Assembly (NCBI GenBank): GCA_910588565.1
Contig: CAJUPF010000027.1
Coordinates: 1-37,299, forward strand
Reading direction: 5' to 3'
Source: an uncultured Lachnospiraceae bacterium
GTDB lineage: Bacteria; Bacillota; Clostridia; Lachnospirales; Lachnospiraceae
Length of the DNA stretch: 37,299 nt
Under the pieces are notes generated by a model. That model was not told where the DNA came from and searched no databases. It saw only the letters and a program-made list of their open reading frames with translations. Positions 1 through 7,918 of the stretch are shown here, one piece after another (the first letter of the stretch is position 1; each line of letters opens with the position of its first letter). Made by a program: the position numbers and the translations under genes.

Positions 1-43
1 CACGCAGAGTGCCCGACGACTGCATCAGCGGTCACGCAAACCA

Positions 44-59
44 CTCGCGCATACGCGAG
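44..59. repeat. short perfect hairpin near window edge
   Basis: CTCGCG, loop CATA, CGCGAG: a 6-bp GC-rich perfect stem in a GC-rich stretch that ends abruptly near base 60, where the sequence becomes AT-rich. There is no U-run after it, so it is not a clear terminator. It probably belongs to the 3' end of whatever lies upstream of the window. Confidence 0.35.
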
Positions 60-255
60 CCGTCCTCTTTACACATAAAAAGTAAACCGTAATGATTTTT
101 AAAAAATAAAAATGATGCATCTTTATGCGTTTTGCTGTATGATAGAGGTAGTAACAGACAGTTCAGCCTGCAGCTGCGCGGTTAGCAGTCAATTATGTGA
201 AACGGTTACTAGAGAGAACAGTTTGGAAAAAGGTATAGTAAAGGATTATGGATAT

Positions 256-1023
256 ATGGATGAAACAGTGAGAAGAGAATTTTCGGAATACGAAAGAAGG
301 CAGGCATTGATACGTGCGGTAAAAAGGAGAAGGCGCAGACAGGAACTGTTGCTGAAACTGGGGATTGTTTTTGTATGCATAGTGATTGCAGTGGTTATGG
401 GCTGCCAAATCGTTCGTTTTGTAAGAGGCAGAAAGACGGAACCTGTGAAGGCGGATGTTCCGCTGCCTAAGAAGATTGTGCAGACGCCGCCGGAGTATGA
501 TGTGCAGCTTTTGAGTGTCAATGAATATTCAAGGCCGGGGACTCCGTTAGAACAGGTGAAGGGAATTGTAGTTCATTATACGGCTAATCCGGGGACGACA
601 GCTATGCAGAACAGGGATTATTTTGAGGGGCTGAGCCTGACGGGAGAAACATATGCGAGCAGTCATTTTGTAATTGGAATCGAAGGGGAACTAGTGCAGT
701 GCATTCCCTGCAGTGAAATTGCATATGCGTCGAATGACCGGAATGTGGATACAATTGCCATTGAATGCTGTATACCGGATGAAACGGGAAAATTTGCAGA
801 TGCTACTTATAATACGCTGGTACATTTGACAGCATGGCTGGTGGGGCGGTATGATCTAGACATTGACGATGTGATCCGGCATTATGATGTAACGGGAAAA
901 TCATGCCCTAAGTATTTTGTGGAATTTCCTTTGGCATGGGAGGAACTGAAAGAGGATATCGTCCGTTACATAGAACAGTATGGAACAACAGAAACAGAGA
1001 CGGAGCCAGAAGAGCAGGAGTAG
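256..1023 (+). CDS. membrane-anchored N-acetylmuramoyl-L-alanine amidase (Amidase_2/PGRP fold)
   Basis: A zinc amidase that would cut the bond between N-acetylmuramic acid and L-alanine in peptidoglycan. The 255-residue product starts with a very basic cytoplasmic segment (RRRRR around residues 23-28). One transmembrane helix follows (about 34-55) and then an extracellular Amidase_2 domain (about 100-240). Visible zinc and active-site residues are H107 (VVHYT), E170 (IAIE), H209 (IRHYD) and C217 (KSCP), which match the family pattern. The frame is open back to an ATG at 112, but the upstream part is Cys-rich and unlike the family. ATG 256 sits after AAGGA and gives the typical membrane-anchor N-terminus, so I chose it. 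The 3' end overlaps the open frame of the next gene, which suggests co-transcription. A role in cell-wall turnover is inferred from the fold. Confidence 0.85.
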   Translation: MDETVRREFSEYERRQALIRAVKRRRRRQELLLKLGIVFVCIVIAVVMGCQIVRFVRGRKTEPVKADVPLPKKIVQTPPEYDVQLLSVNEYSRPGTPLEQVKGIVVHYTANPGTTAMQNRDYFEGLSLTGETYASSHFVIGIEGELVQCIPCSEIAYASNDRNVDTIAIECCIPDETGKFADATYNTLVHLTAWLVGRYDLDIDDVIRHYDVTGKSCPKYFVEFPLAWEELKEDIVRYIEQYGTTETETEPEEQE

Positions 1024-1099
1024 AAGAAGGCTGTCTGTTTACGATATAAAATTGTACGCAGCAGCAGAAACAGCGAGGAAAGAGCAGGAGGAAAAGCGT

Positions 1100-2590
1100 A
1101 TGATAGAAAAATTGTTAGAGCAGATAAAACGTCAGGAAGATGTGCGCAAAGCGTTAAGCCAGCTTCGTGCAGAAATAAAAACAGAGGAAGCGAATCGGCA
1201 TGTCCGGGAACTGATCGGCGATGGAAGTGAAATTGTGCAGCTTCTTTTATCAGAAGATCCGAAAATCCGTAAAAATGCAGCGGCGCTGCTGGGAGATCTG
1301 GAAGTTGAAGCTGCAGCGGAAGCGATTTATCATGCCTATCAGAAAGAACAGACGCTTTTTGTCAGGGGCTCTCTTCTGCAGGCGCTGGAACAGACGAATG
1401 CATATCCATATCTGTCAGAACTGAGGGATCAGTATGAGATGCTGTGCCGCAGGGAACCGGAAGAAGCGGAAAAGAAGCATGTCCGGGAAGAACTGCATGC
1501 CCTGGAGCGGATTTTCCGCAGCGAAGGGCTCACAAGACGTCATAAGTTTACCGGATGGGACAATCAGTTCCTTATTCTGCTGATTACAAATCCCCAATAC
1601 GCTGCGCTGACAGCGGATCAGCTTCCCCCGTGCCGCCAGAAATTATCGTCTCTTGGCGTACAGGCGATTGTGGAGGATCTCAGACCGATTGTGAAAATCC
1701 GTACATTCCGGGAATTGCTGTTTCCTATCCGCCTTTCGGAAAAAGTCTCCATGGAGGACGGACCGGAAGCGCTTGGAGAAGCCATTGTAAAGTCCAGACT
1801 GCTTTCTGTCATAGAGCGCAGCCACAGGGAACCAGGGCCGTTTCAGTTCCGGCTGGACTTAAAGGGCGGTTTTTCTCTGGAGGAAAGAAGCCGCTATTTA
1901 AAACGAGCAGCAGCTGTGATAGAGGAAAAAAGCGATCGCAAATTGCTTAACGCTCCGGATGAATATGAATTTGAAATTCGGCTGCTGCCGGATAAAGAGC
2001 AGAATATCCATGTATTTTTAAAAATGTTTACGATACCAATGGATCGGTTTTCCTACCGCCGGGAAACAATAGCCGCTTCGATTCAGCCGTCAGCGGCGGC
2101 AATGTTTTTTGAACTTGCGAGGCCGTATTTAAAGGAGCAGGCTCAGGTTTTAGATCCCTGCTGCGGCGTGGGAACGATGCTTGTTGAACGGGATCGGGTT
2201 TTGCCGGTCAGAATGGCATATGGCATTGACACATTTGGAGAGGCGGTTGAAAAAGCAAGGCGCAATACAAAATCCGCCGGAATGCAGGTGAATTTTATCA
2301 ATCGGGATTATCTGGATTTTAAACACAGTTATCCGTTTGATGAGATTATTGCCAATCTGCCGGTTCGGGGAAAGCGGACCAAGGAAGAGCAGGATGCCTT
2401 TTACGCGGGGTTTTTCAAAAAATCAGAAGAACTGCTGGCGCCGGACGGCATGATGATTCTGTATTCCAATGAAGCTGGATTTATCAAAAAGCAGCTCCGG
2501 CTTCATCCGAAGTTTAAATTGTACCAGGAATATATGATTTTAGAGAAAGGGCAGTTTTGCCTGTATGTGATTGGGATGCAAAGAGGCTGA
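1100..2590 (+). CDS. HEAT-repeat-like, SAM-dependent (RNA?) methyltransferase
   Basis: Class I methyltransferase of the UPF0020/Trm11-like kind. Motif I is DPCCGVGT at about residue 352, an acidic residue follows in YGID, and motif IV is ANLPV with N419, resembling the N-L/P-P-Y motif of N-methylating RNA enzymes. The N-terminal third is helical with Ala/Leu-rich repeats resembling HEAT repeats (for example IRKNAAALLGDLEVEAAAEAI). I chose ATG 1100 because AGGAGG lies 8 bases upstream. The frame is open back to an ATG at 980, which would overlap the amidase by 44 bases and add a highly basic 40-residue tail; that start has a poorer ribosome-binding site. The substrate is unknown: rRNA or tRNA is an inference from motif IV. 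Confidence 0.75.
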   Translation: MIEKLLEQIKRQEDVRKALSQLRAEIKTEEANRHVRELIGDGSEIVQLLLSEDPKIRKNAAALLGDLEVEAAAEAIYHAYQKEQTLFVRGSLLQALEQTNAYPYLSELRDQYEMLCRREPEEAEKKHVREELHALERIFRSEGLTRRHKFTGWDNQFLILLITNPQYAALTADQLPPCRQKLSSLGVQAIVEDLRPIVKIRTFRELLFPIRLSEKVSMEDGPEALGEAIVKSRLLSVIERSHREPGPFQFRLDLKGGFSLEERSRYLKRAAAVIEEKSDRKLLNAPDEYEFEIRLLPDKEQNIHVFLKMFTIPMDRFSYRRETIAASIQPSAAAMFFELARPYLKEQAQVLDPCCGVGTMLVERDRVLPVRMAYGIDTFGEAVEKARRNTKSAGMQVNFINRDYLDFKHSYPFDEIIANLPVRGKRTKEEQDAFYAGFFKKSEELLAPDGMMILYSNEAGFIKKQLRLHPKFKLYQEYMILEKGQFCLYVIGMQRG

Positions 2591-2603
2591 GCTGCGCAGC
2601 CGG

Positions 2604-2750
2604 AGTAATATAGAAATTCAGGATTTGCGGAGTGCGTTAAATGTATATATAAGAAGCAGAGAAAAAAATCTTCCACAGCTTATGCGCTATGCAAAAGAAT
2701 TCCATGTGGAGAAAGTTCTGAGGCAGTATCTGGAGGTATTACTCTCATGA
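2604..2750 (+). pseudogene. C-terminal remnant of AbiEi-type antitoxin
   Basis: The frame ending in TGA at 2748-2750 reads NIEIQDLRSALN...LMRYAKEFHVEKVLRQYLEVLLS. This looks like the C-terminus of AbiEi-family type IV antitoxins (YAxxxxVxKVLRxYLEVLL). No start codon or N-terminal part is present: the frame runs back into the methyltransferase stop region. The stop overlaps the ATG of the following AbiEii remnant as ATGA, the usual coupling in abiE operons. The family call comes from recalled sequence pattern plus the partner, not from a search. Confidence 0.6.
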
Positions 2751-3364
2751 TTAGGACATCAAGGCAATGAAAGGCGTTGGTAAGGAATTTGACAAAAGGA
2801 GATAGTACACAGGCGCAGATTATGATTCGTAATTATGTGATGGAACGATTTTTGGAACGGATTTCATTGTCAAAATATCGGAAAAACTTTATTTTAAAAG
2901 GTGGAATGCTGGTGTCAGCTATGGTTGGCATAGATATCCGGTCAACATTGGATATTGACGCAACTGTAAAAAAACTGCCGCTGGAAATTGAAACCGCAAA
3001 GGATATTATCGAAGAAATTATTATTATTATAGCCATAGATGACGGAATAACATTTACGATTAAAAATGCTTCTGAAATAATGGATGAAGCAGAGTACAGC
3101 GGTATTCGGATAAATTTGGAGGCGCAGTTGGAGAGCATGCGTACACCCATTAAAGTAGATATTTCCACAGGAGACGCGATTACGCCACAGGTAATATCGT
3201 ATACATTTCAGTTGATGTTTGAAGAGCGTACAATATCTCAGAATCCAGCTCATTTAAAGTTTGCCTGCGGCAAAGGAGCCGGATTCTTGGCAATTCTGCT
3301 TTATCGGCTGCTAACTGCGCAGCAAATGTGCAGTTGCAGGTTGAACTGTTACACAGATTTATAA
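2747..3364 (+). pseudogene. broken AbiEii/AbiGii-type nucleotidyltransferase toxin
   Basis: The intact protein would be a nucleotidyltransferase-fold toxin. ATG 2747 gives MIRTSRQ, then a TGA at 2768 interrupts at codon 8; the same frame continues KALVRNLTKGDS. Later parts match the family: FLERISLSKYRKNFILKGGMLV, RSTLDIDAT (the nucleotidyltransferase G-G...D-x-D region), KVDISTGDAITP and MFEERTIS. Directly after MFEERTIS (about 3238) the protein changes to an unrelated tail encoded by a dispersed intergenic repeat. The C-terminal roughly 100 residues of the family are missing. A TTG at 2777 could restart translation, but the truncation would remain. The toxin is almost certainly dead. Confidence 0.75.
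3239..3304. repeat. dispersed palindromic repeat, copy A
   Basis: About 66 bp that reappear inverted at 8666-8730 with roughly 85-90% identity by eye. The outer arms are GAATCC and GGATTC; the core hairpin is TTTGCC-TGC-GGCAAA. Copy A also pairs GCTC with GAGC between them, so the whole unit folds as one hairpin. It starts where the AbiEii homology stops. Confidence 0.7.
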
Positions 3365-3380
3365 CCTATTCAAACATTTA

Positions 3381-3426
3381 TCGACGAACGCCTCTTTTTG
3401 TGCTATGATAGGGAATGTACTATGAT
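3381..3426 (+). promoter_or_regulatory. two tandem sigma-A-like promoters
   Basis: The first is TCGACG (3381), 17 bases, TATGAT (3404). The second is TTGTGC (3398), 17 bases, TATGAT (3421). The two -10 boxes lie in a direct repeat of CTATGATAG. They would give short leaders for the GTPase gene starting at 3451. Confidence 0.45.
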
Positions 3427-3450
3427 AGACAGCAGAAAGGGGCATTTTCG

Positions 3451-6123
3451 ATGGAAAAAACATCTGAAAATAAACCAGATTCCTATAAAAACCATATCTG
3501 CGCCGGCATTTTGGCCCATGTCGATGCAGGAAAAACCACTCTTTCCGAAGGCCTGTTATACATCAGCGGAACCATACGCGAAATGGGCAGGGTGGATAAG
3601 CAGAACGCGTATCTGGATACGGATATTATGGAACGGGAGCGCGGCATTACGATTTTTTCCAAACAAGCGATGATAAAACTGCCGGAACTGACCATTACGC
3701 TTTTGGATACCCCCGGCCATGTAGATTTTTCCGCAGAGATGGAGCGTACCCTGCAGGTATTAGATTACGCGATTCTGGTAATCAGCGGCGCAGACGGCGT
3801 GCAGGGGCATACAAAGACGCTATGGCGTTTACTGGAGGAATACCAGATCCCGGTATTTTTGTTTATCAATAAAATGGATCAGCCGGGAACGGCTGCGCCG
3901 CGGCTGATGGCAGAGTTAAAAGAACAGCTTTCTGACAGCTGCATTTCTTTTCAGGATACCGGCAGCGGGGAATTTTACGAAGAAATTGCCATGTGCGGTG
4001 AAGAGGCGTTGGAGCTTTTTTTGGAAACCGGAGCGGTAGAGCATGACAGAATCTGTCATATGATTGCGCAGCGTCAGCTGTTTCCCTGCTATTTTGGTTC
4101 TGCGCTGAAAATGGAGGGAGTAGCGGAGTTTTTGCAGGGATTCTGCTGCTACACCCTGCAGAAAGCTTATCCGCCGGAATTTGGCGCAAAAGTATTTAAG
4201 ATCGCAAGGGATGAGAATGGAAACAGACTGACCTATATGAAAATCACAGGCGGCAGCCTGAAGACCAGAACTGTATTGAATGGGGAGAAAGTCAATCAGC
4301 TGCGGCTTTATTCCGGCATAAAATATGAAGCCGCAGGGGAAGTATCCGCTGGAGAAGTCTGCGCGGCAGCAGGGCTTACAAAGACCTGGCCGGGTCAGGG
4401 GCTTGGAATCGAACAGGCTTCCTTTGCGCCGCTGTTAGATCCCGTTCTGACGTATCGGCTTCTTTTGCCGGAAACTGTCGATGCCGTACAGATGCTGCCC
4501 AAACTGCGGCAGTTAGAAGAGGAGGAGCCGAATCTTCACGTAGACTGGAACGAGGCGCATCAGGAGATTCTGGTGCATGTGATGGGAGAAGTCCAGACCG
4601 AGATTTTGCAAAGGCAGATTCGGGATCGCTTTGGTGTGGAGATTGGTTTTGACACCGGGCATATTCTCTATAAAGAAACGATTGCAAATACCGTGGAGGG
4701 CGTCGGTCATTTTGAGCCGCTGCGCCATTATGCGGAGGTACATTTGATTTTGGAGCCCGGAGAACGGGGCAGCGGCCTTACGTTTCAATTGGGCTGCAGC
4801 GAAGATATTCTGGATAAAAACTGGCAGCGGCTGATTCTGACCCATTTAGAGGAGAAAACGCATGTTGGCGTACTGACGGGTTCCGCTGTTACAGATATCC
4901 GGATTACCCTGGCAGCAGGCAGAGCCCATCAGAAGCATACAGAGGGCGGCGATTTCCGTCAGGCAACTTACCGGGCAGTACGGCAGGGCTTAAAGCAGGC
5001 GGAATCCATTCTGTTAGAACCTTACTACGAATACCGCTTAGAAGTGCCGGAAGCGTTTCTGGGCCATGCAATGACTGATTTACAACTGCGGCACGGCAGC
5101 ATGGAACGTCCGGCAATTCGGGATGGAATAGCAGTAATTACCGGAAAAGCCCCGGTATCTGTTATGCAGGAATACGCAAAAGAATTGGCTGCTTATACCA
5201 GGGGAAGCGGCAGGCTGTTTTTAAGCTATGGCGGATATGATATCTGTCACAATCCAAAGGAAGTGATCGCGGAAATTGGGTATGATGCAGAAGCAGATCT
5301 GGCCAACCCCACCGGATCCGTATTCTGTGCCCATGGCGCAGGGTATCTTGTGGACTGGGATCAGGTGCCGGAATTTATGCATGTGGAAAGCGTTCTGCAC
5401 AAAAAGTCCTGGGAGCATGATGGAAAAGCGGCAGCTGCTTTGCAGAGGGTATATGAGGAAGAATGGATCGATGCAGAAGAAGTGGATTCCATTCTGGCAA
5501 AAACATTTGGCGCAAACAGGAGGGACAAGTCCCTGCCAAAAAAAGGCTATAAGACAAGCCGCGGGCTGACAGCTGAAAAAGCGCCGGCAGTTTCGTATCC
5601 CAGAAGAAAACCACAAGAACCAAAGGAAGAATATCTTCTGGTAGATGGGTATAATATTATATATGCCTCGGAAGAACTAAAAGATCTTTCCGTAACGAAC
5701 ATGGACGGAGCAAGGGGAAGGCTGCTGGATATCCTCTGCAATTATCAGGGGATGAAAAAATGTCATCTGATTGCAGTATTTGACGCATACCGGGTAGAGG
5801 GCCACAAGACAGAATATTTTGACTATCATAATATACATGTGGTATATACAAAGGAAGCAGAAACGGCGGATGCCTATATTGAAAAATTTGCCCATGAAAA
5901 TGCCAGGAAGTATCATGTAACCGTTGCGACCTCCGATGGGCTTGAGCGGGTAATTATACGGGGCGCAGGCTGCCAGCTGCTCTCTGCAAAGGAGTTTTGG
6001 GAGGAAATCAGCCAGATGAACCGGCGGATGCAGGAAGAGCATATCAAACCTGCCGCAGGAGGCCGCAGGTACCTTCTGGATGATGTAGACAGGGAAGCCC
6101 TGGAGCAATTCATAGAAGAATAA
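3451..6123 (+). CDS. Tet(M)-like ribosomal-protection GTPase fused to a YacP/Rae1-type NYN nuclease domain
   Basis: An 890-residue translation-factor GTPase. The G domain has AHVDAGKTT (22-30), RGIT (64-67), DTPGH (86-90) and NKMD (140-143). EF-G-like domains II-V follow to about residue 650, the usual length of Tet(M)/Tet(O)-type proteins. After a Lys-rich linker, residues about 726-870 form a second domain that begins LLVDGYNIIYA. It has FDAYR, ETADAYIEKFA and VATSDGLER, the acidic residues expected of a PIN/NYN domain like Bacillus YacP (Rae1), a ribosome-associated mRNA endonuclease. I chose ATG 3451 for AAAGGGG 8 bases upstream; the frame is open to ATG 3415. Ribosome binding is well supported. 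Tetracycline resistance is not demonstrated, and relatives of this kind may act in ribosome rescue or quality control. Cleavage of mRNA is inference. Confidence 0.85.
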   Translation: MEKTSENKPDSYKNHICAGILAHVDAGKTTLSEGLLYISGTIREMGRVDKQNAYLDTDIMERERGITIFSKQAMIKLPELTITLLDTPGHVDFSAEMERTLQVLDYAILVISGADGVQGHTKTLWRLLEEYQIPVFLFINKMDQPGTAAPRLMAELKEQLSDSCISFQDTGSGEFYEEIAMCGEEALELFLETGAVEHDRICHMIAQRQLFPCYFGSALKMEGVAEFLQGFCCYTLQKAYPPEFGAKVFKIARDENGNRLTYMKITGGSLKTRTVLNGEKVNQLRLYSGIKYEAAGEVSAGEVCAAAGLTKTWPGQGLGIEQASFAPLLDPVLTYRLLLPETVDAVQMLPKLRQLEEEEPNLHVDWNEAHQEILVHVMGEVQTEILQRQIRDRFGVEIGFDTGHILYKETIANTVEGVGHFEPLRHYAEVHLILEPGERGSGLTFQLGCSEDILDKNWQRLILTHLEEKTHVGVLTGSAVTDIRITLAAGRAHQKHTEGGDFRQATYRAVRQGLKQAESILLEPYYEYRLEVPEAFLGHAMTDLQLRHGSMERPAIRDGIAVITGKAPVSVMQEYAKELAAYTRGSGRLFLSYGGYDICHNPKEVIAEIGYDAEADLANPTGSVFCAHGAGYLVDWDQVPEFMHVESVLHKKSWEHDGKAAAALQRVYEEEWIDAEEVDSILAKTFGANRRDKSLPKKGYKTSRGLTAEKAPAVSYPRRKPQEPKEEYLLVDGYNIIYASEELKDLSVTNMDGARGRLLDILCNYQGMKKCHLIAVFDAYRVEGHKTEYFDYHNIHVVYTKEAETADAYIEKFAHENARKYHVTVATSDGLERVIIRGAGCQLLSAKEFWEEISQMNRRMQEEHIKPAAGGRRYLLDDVDREALEQFIEE

Positions 6124-6208
6124 GTCCAGAGGACATGGACGAGAAGGAGGAAATGCCTAAAGGCATACCTGTATGTCCAGAGGACATGGACGAGAAGGAG
6201 GAAATGCC
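6124..6208 (+). repeat. 34-bp direct repeat duplicating a ribosome-binding region
   Basis: Bases 6124-6157 and 6175-6208 are identical (GTCCAGAGGACATGGACGAG... ending GGAGGAAATGCC), with a 51-base period. Each copy holds a small hairpin (GTCC-AGA-GGAC) followed by GAAGGAGG. Only the second copy has an ATG at the proper distance (6209). Confidence 0.9.
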
Positions 6209-7855
6209 ATGAAAAAAGCAGGTAAGAGATTTGTAGTTGCAGTTGTATTGCTGATTGTGCTCGGTGTGTATTATTATGTTACGATCCCGGCAATTAATAT
6301 ACACTCTGCAGGATTCTGGCAGTGCTTGTTATTCCTGATTGCAGCGCTGACGGTGTTCTATGTGCTGGTAAAAGGCAGAAAAGAATTCAGTCTTACTAAT
6401 TTGAAAGACGGACGGGGGATCAAAGATGCAGTGGGAAGCTTAAAGCTGGCAAAAGTCGGAATCGCGGCATTTGTACTGACTGCACTTGTATATTTTATCG
6501 GTTCTGTTTTGTCCTCACCGATTGTCAATGCCGCGAAATACCAGAAATTGCTTACAGTAGAAAACAGCGATTTTTCCAGGGATATCAAAGAAGTCAGTTA
6601 CAATACGATTCCGCTTCTGGATAAAAGCTCCGCGGAGCTTCTTGGAAACCGGAAAATGGGAAGTATGGTAGATATGGTATCCCAGTTTGAAGTAAGCAGC
6701 GAGTATACTCAGATCAATTATCAGGGAACTCCGGTTCGTGTTGCGCCGTTAGTATATGCCAGCGCAATCAAGTGGCTGACCAACCAGAGCCAGGGGATTC
6801 CGGCTTATATCCGGATTGATATGGCAACCCAGAACACGGAATGCGTGAAATTATCCGCGGGAATCCGCTATTCCGAGGCGGAATATTTTAACCGCAATAT
6901 TTACAGGCATCTGCGTTTTCACTATCCGACCTATATATTCGACAATCAGATATTTTTCGAGATAGACGATGAAGGAACACCCTACTGGGTATGTCCGGTG
7001 AAAAAATTTAACATCGGGCTGTTCGGCGGACAAACCATAGGAAGAGCGGTACTCTGCAATGCGATTACCGGGGAATGCGTCGATTATGCAGTGGAAGATG
7101 TGCCGACCTGGGTGGATAAAGTATATTCCGCAGAGCTTCTGACCGGCCTTTACAATTATTATGGTATTTTAAAACATGGGTATTTTAACAGTATTTTAGG
7201 ACAAAAGGACTGCCTTCAGACTACGAATGGATACAATTACATTGCCTTAGAAGATGATGTATGGGTCTATACAGGCGTAACTTCTGTCAGCGGGGATCAG
7301 TCCAACGTGGGGTTTGTATTGATGAACCAGCGGACGATGGAGACCAAATTCTATACGGTGGAAGGCGCGATTGAGGATTCGGCGATGTCCTCCGCGGAAG
7401 GGCAGGTGCAGAACCTGGGCTATCAGGCTACCTTCCCGCTGCTGTTAAATATTTCCGGCGAGCCGACGTATTTTATGGCGTTAAAGGACGGCGCTGGCCT
7501 GGTAAAAAAATATGCCATGGTAAACGTTCAGAAATACCAGTGGGTAGCCATCGGGGATACGGTGCAGGAATGTGAAAAAGCTTATGTCAAACTTCTTACC
7601 ACCAATGGCATTACCAAAAGCGACGCGACAGGCATATTTGAGACAGCGAAAGGACGGATTGCTTCGATTGCGCCAGTTGTAATAGAAGGGACAACACATT
7701 ACTATATCTGCCTGGAAAATAAAGAAGAAATCTTTGATGTTAACCTGGCGGATGTTACGTTGATTGAGATTGTCAAATATGCAGTTGGCGATACAATCTC
7801 TTTTGAATATGAAATGGACGAAAGCGGGCTTTATACAGTGATGTCTCTGCAGTAA
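6209..7855 (+). CDS. conserved membrane protein of unknown function (three N-terminal helices)
   Basis: 548 residues from ATG 6209, which lies 7 bases after GGAGG; an in-frame ATG at 6173 lies in the duplicated leader and is less likely. Three predicted transmembrane helices sit at about residues 8-26, 37-54 and 82-101. The remaining 440 residues look like a soluble, probably extracytoplasmic domain rich in aromatic and beta-type sequence (for example FNIGLFGGQTIGRAVLCN and WVCPVKK). I recognise no catalytic motif. Similar proteins occur in Firmicutes without assigned function. It lies between the GTPase-nuclease fusion and a DnaQ-fold gene, all on one strand with short gaps, so shared transcription is plausible; a shared function is not shown. 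Confidence 0.75.
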   Translation: MKKAGKRFVVAVVLLIVLGVYYYVTIPAINIHSAGFWQCLLFLIAALTVFYVLVKGRKEFSLTNLKDGRGIKDAVGSLKLAKVGIAAFVLTALVYFIGSVLSSPIVNAAKYQKLLTVENSDFSRDIKEVSYNTIPLLDKSSAELLGNRKMGSMVDMVSQFEVSSEYTQINYQGTPVRVAPLVYASAIKWLTNQSQGIPAYIRIDMATQNTECVKLSAGIRYSEAEYFNRNIYRHLRFHYPTYIFDNQIFFEIDDEGTPYWVCPVKKFNIGLFGGQTIGRAVLCNAITGECVDYAVEDVPTWVDKVYSAELLTGLYNYYGILKHGYFNSILGQKDCLQTTNGYNYIALEDDVWVYTGVTSVSGDQSNVGFVLMNQRTMETKFYTVEGAIEDSAMSSAEGQVQNLGYQATFPLLLNISGEPTYFMALKDGAGLVKKYAMVNVQKYQWVAIGDTVQECEKAYVKLLTTNGITKSDATGIFETAKGRIASIAPVVIEGTTHYYICLENKEEIFDVNLADVTLIEIVKYAVGDTISFEYEMDESGLYTVMSLQ

Positions 7856-7918
7856 TGCCGTTTGGTTTGTCTGCCAGTACCGAAAGAAGTGTGCAGATAC
7901 AGTAGAAAGGTCAATAAG

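Noticed and set aside
112..255. Longer start for the amidase at ATG 112
   Set aside because: The extra 48 residues are Cys-rich and unlike amidase N-termini, and there is no convincing ribosome-binding site.
3313..3335. Hairpin AACTGCGCA-GCAAA-TGTGCAGTT as a terminator of the AbiEii remnant
   Set aside because: The stem is good (one G-U pair) but no U-run follows, so it cannot be called a terminator.
3365..3450. Translational attenuator leader peptide as in some tet or macrolide genes
   Set aside because: The leader is short and the small frames there have no ribosome-binding site or tell-tale composition; only tandem promoter-like boxes are visible.
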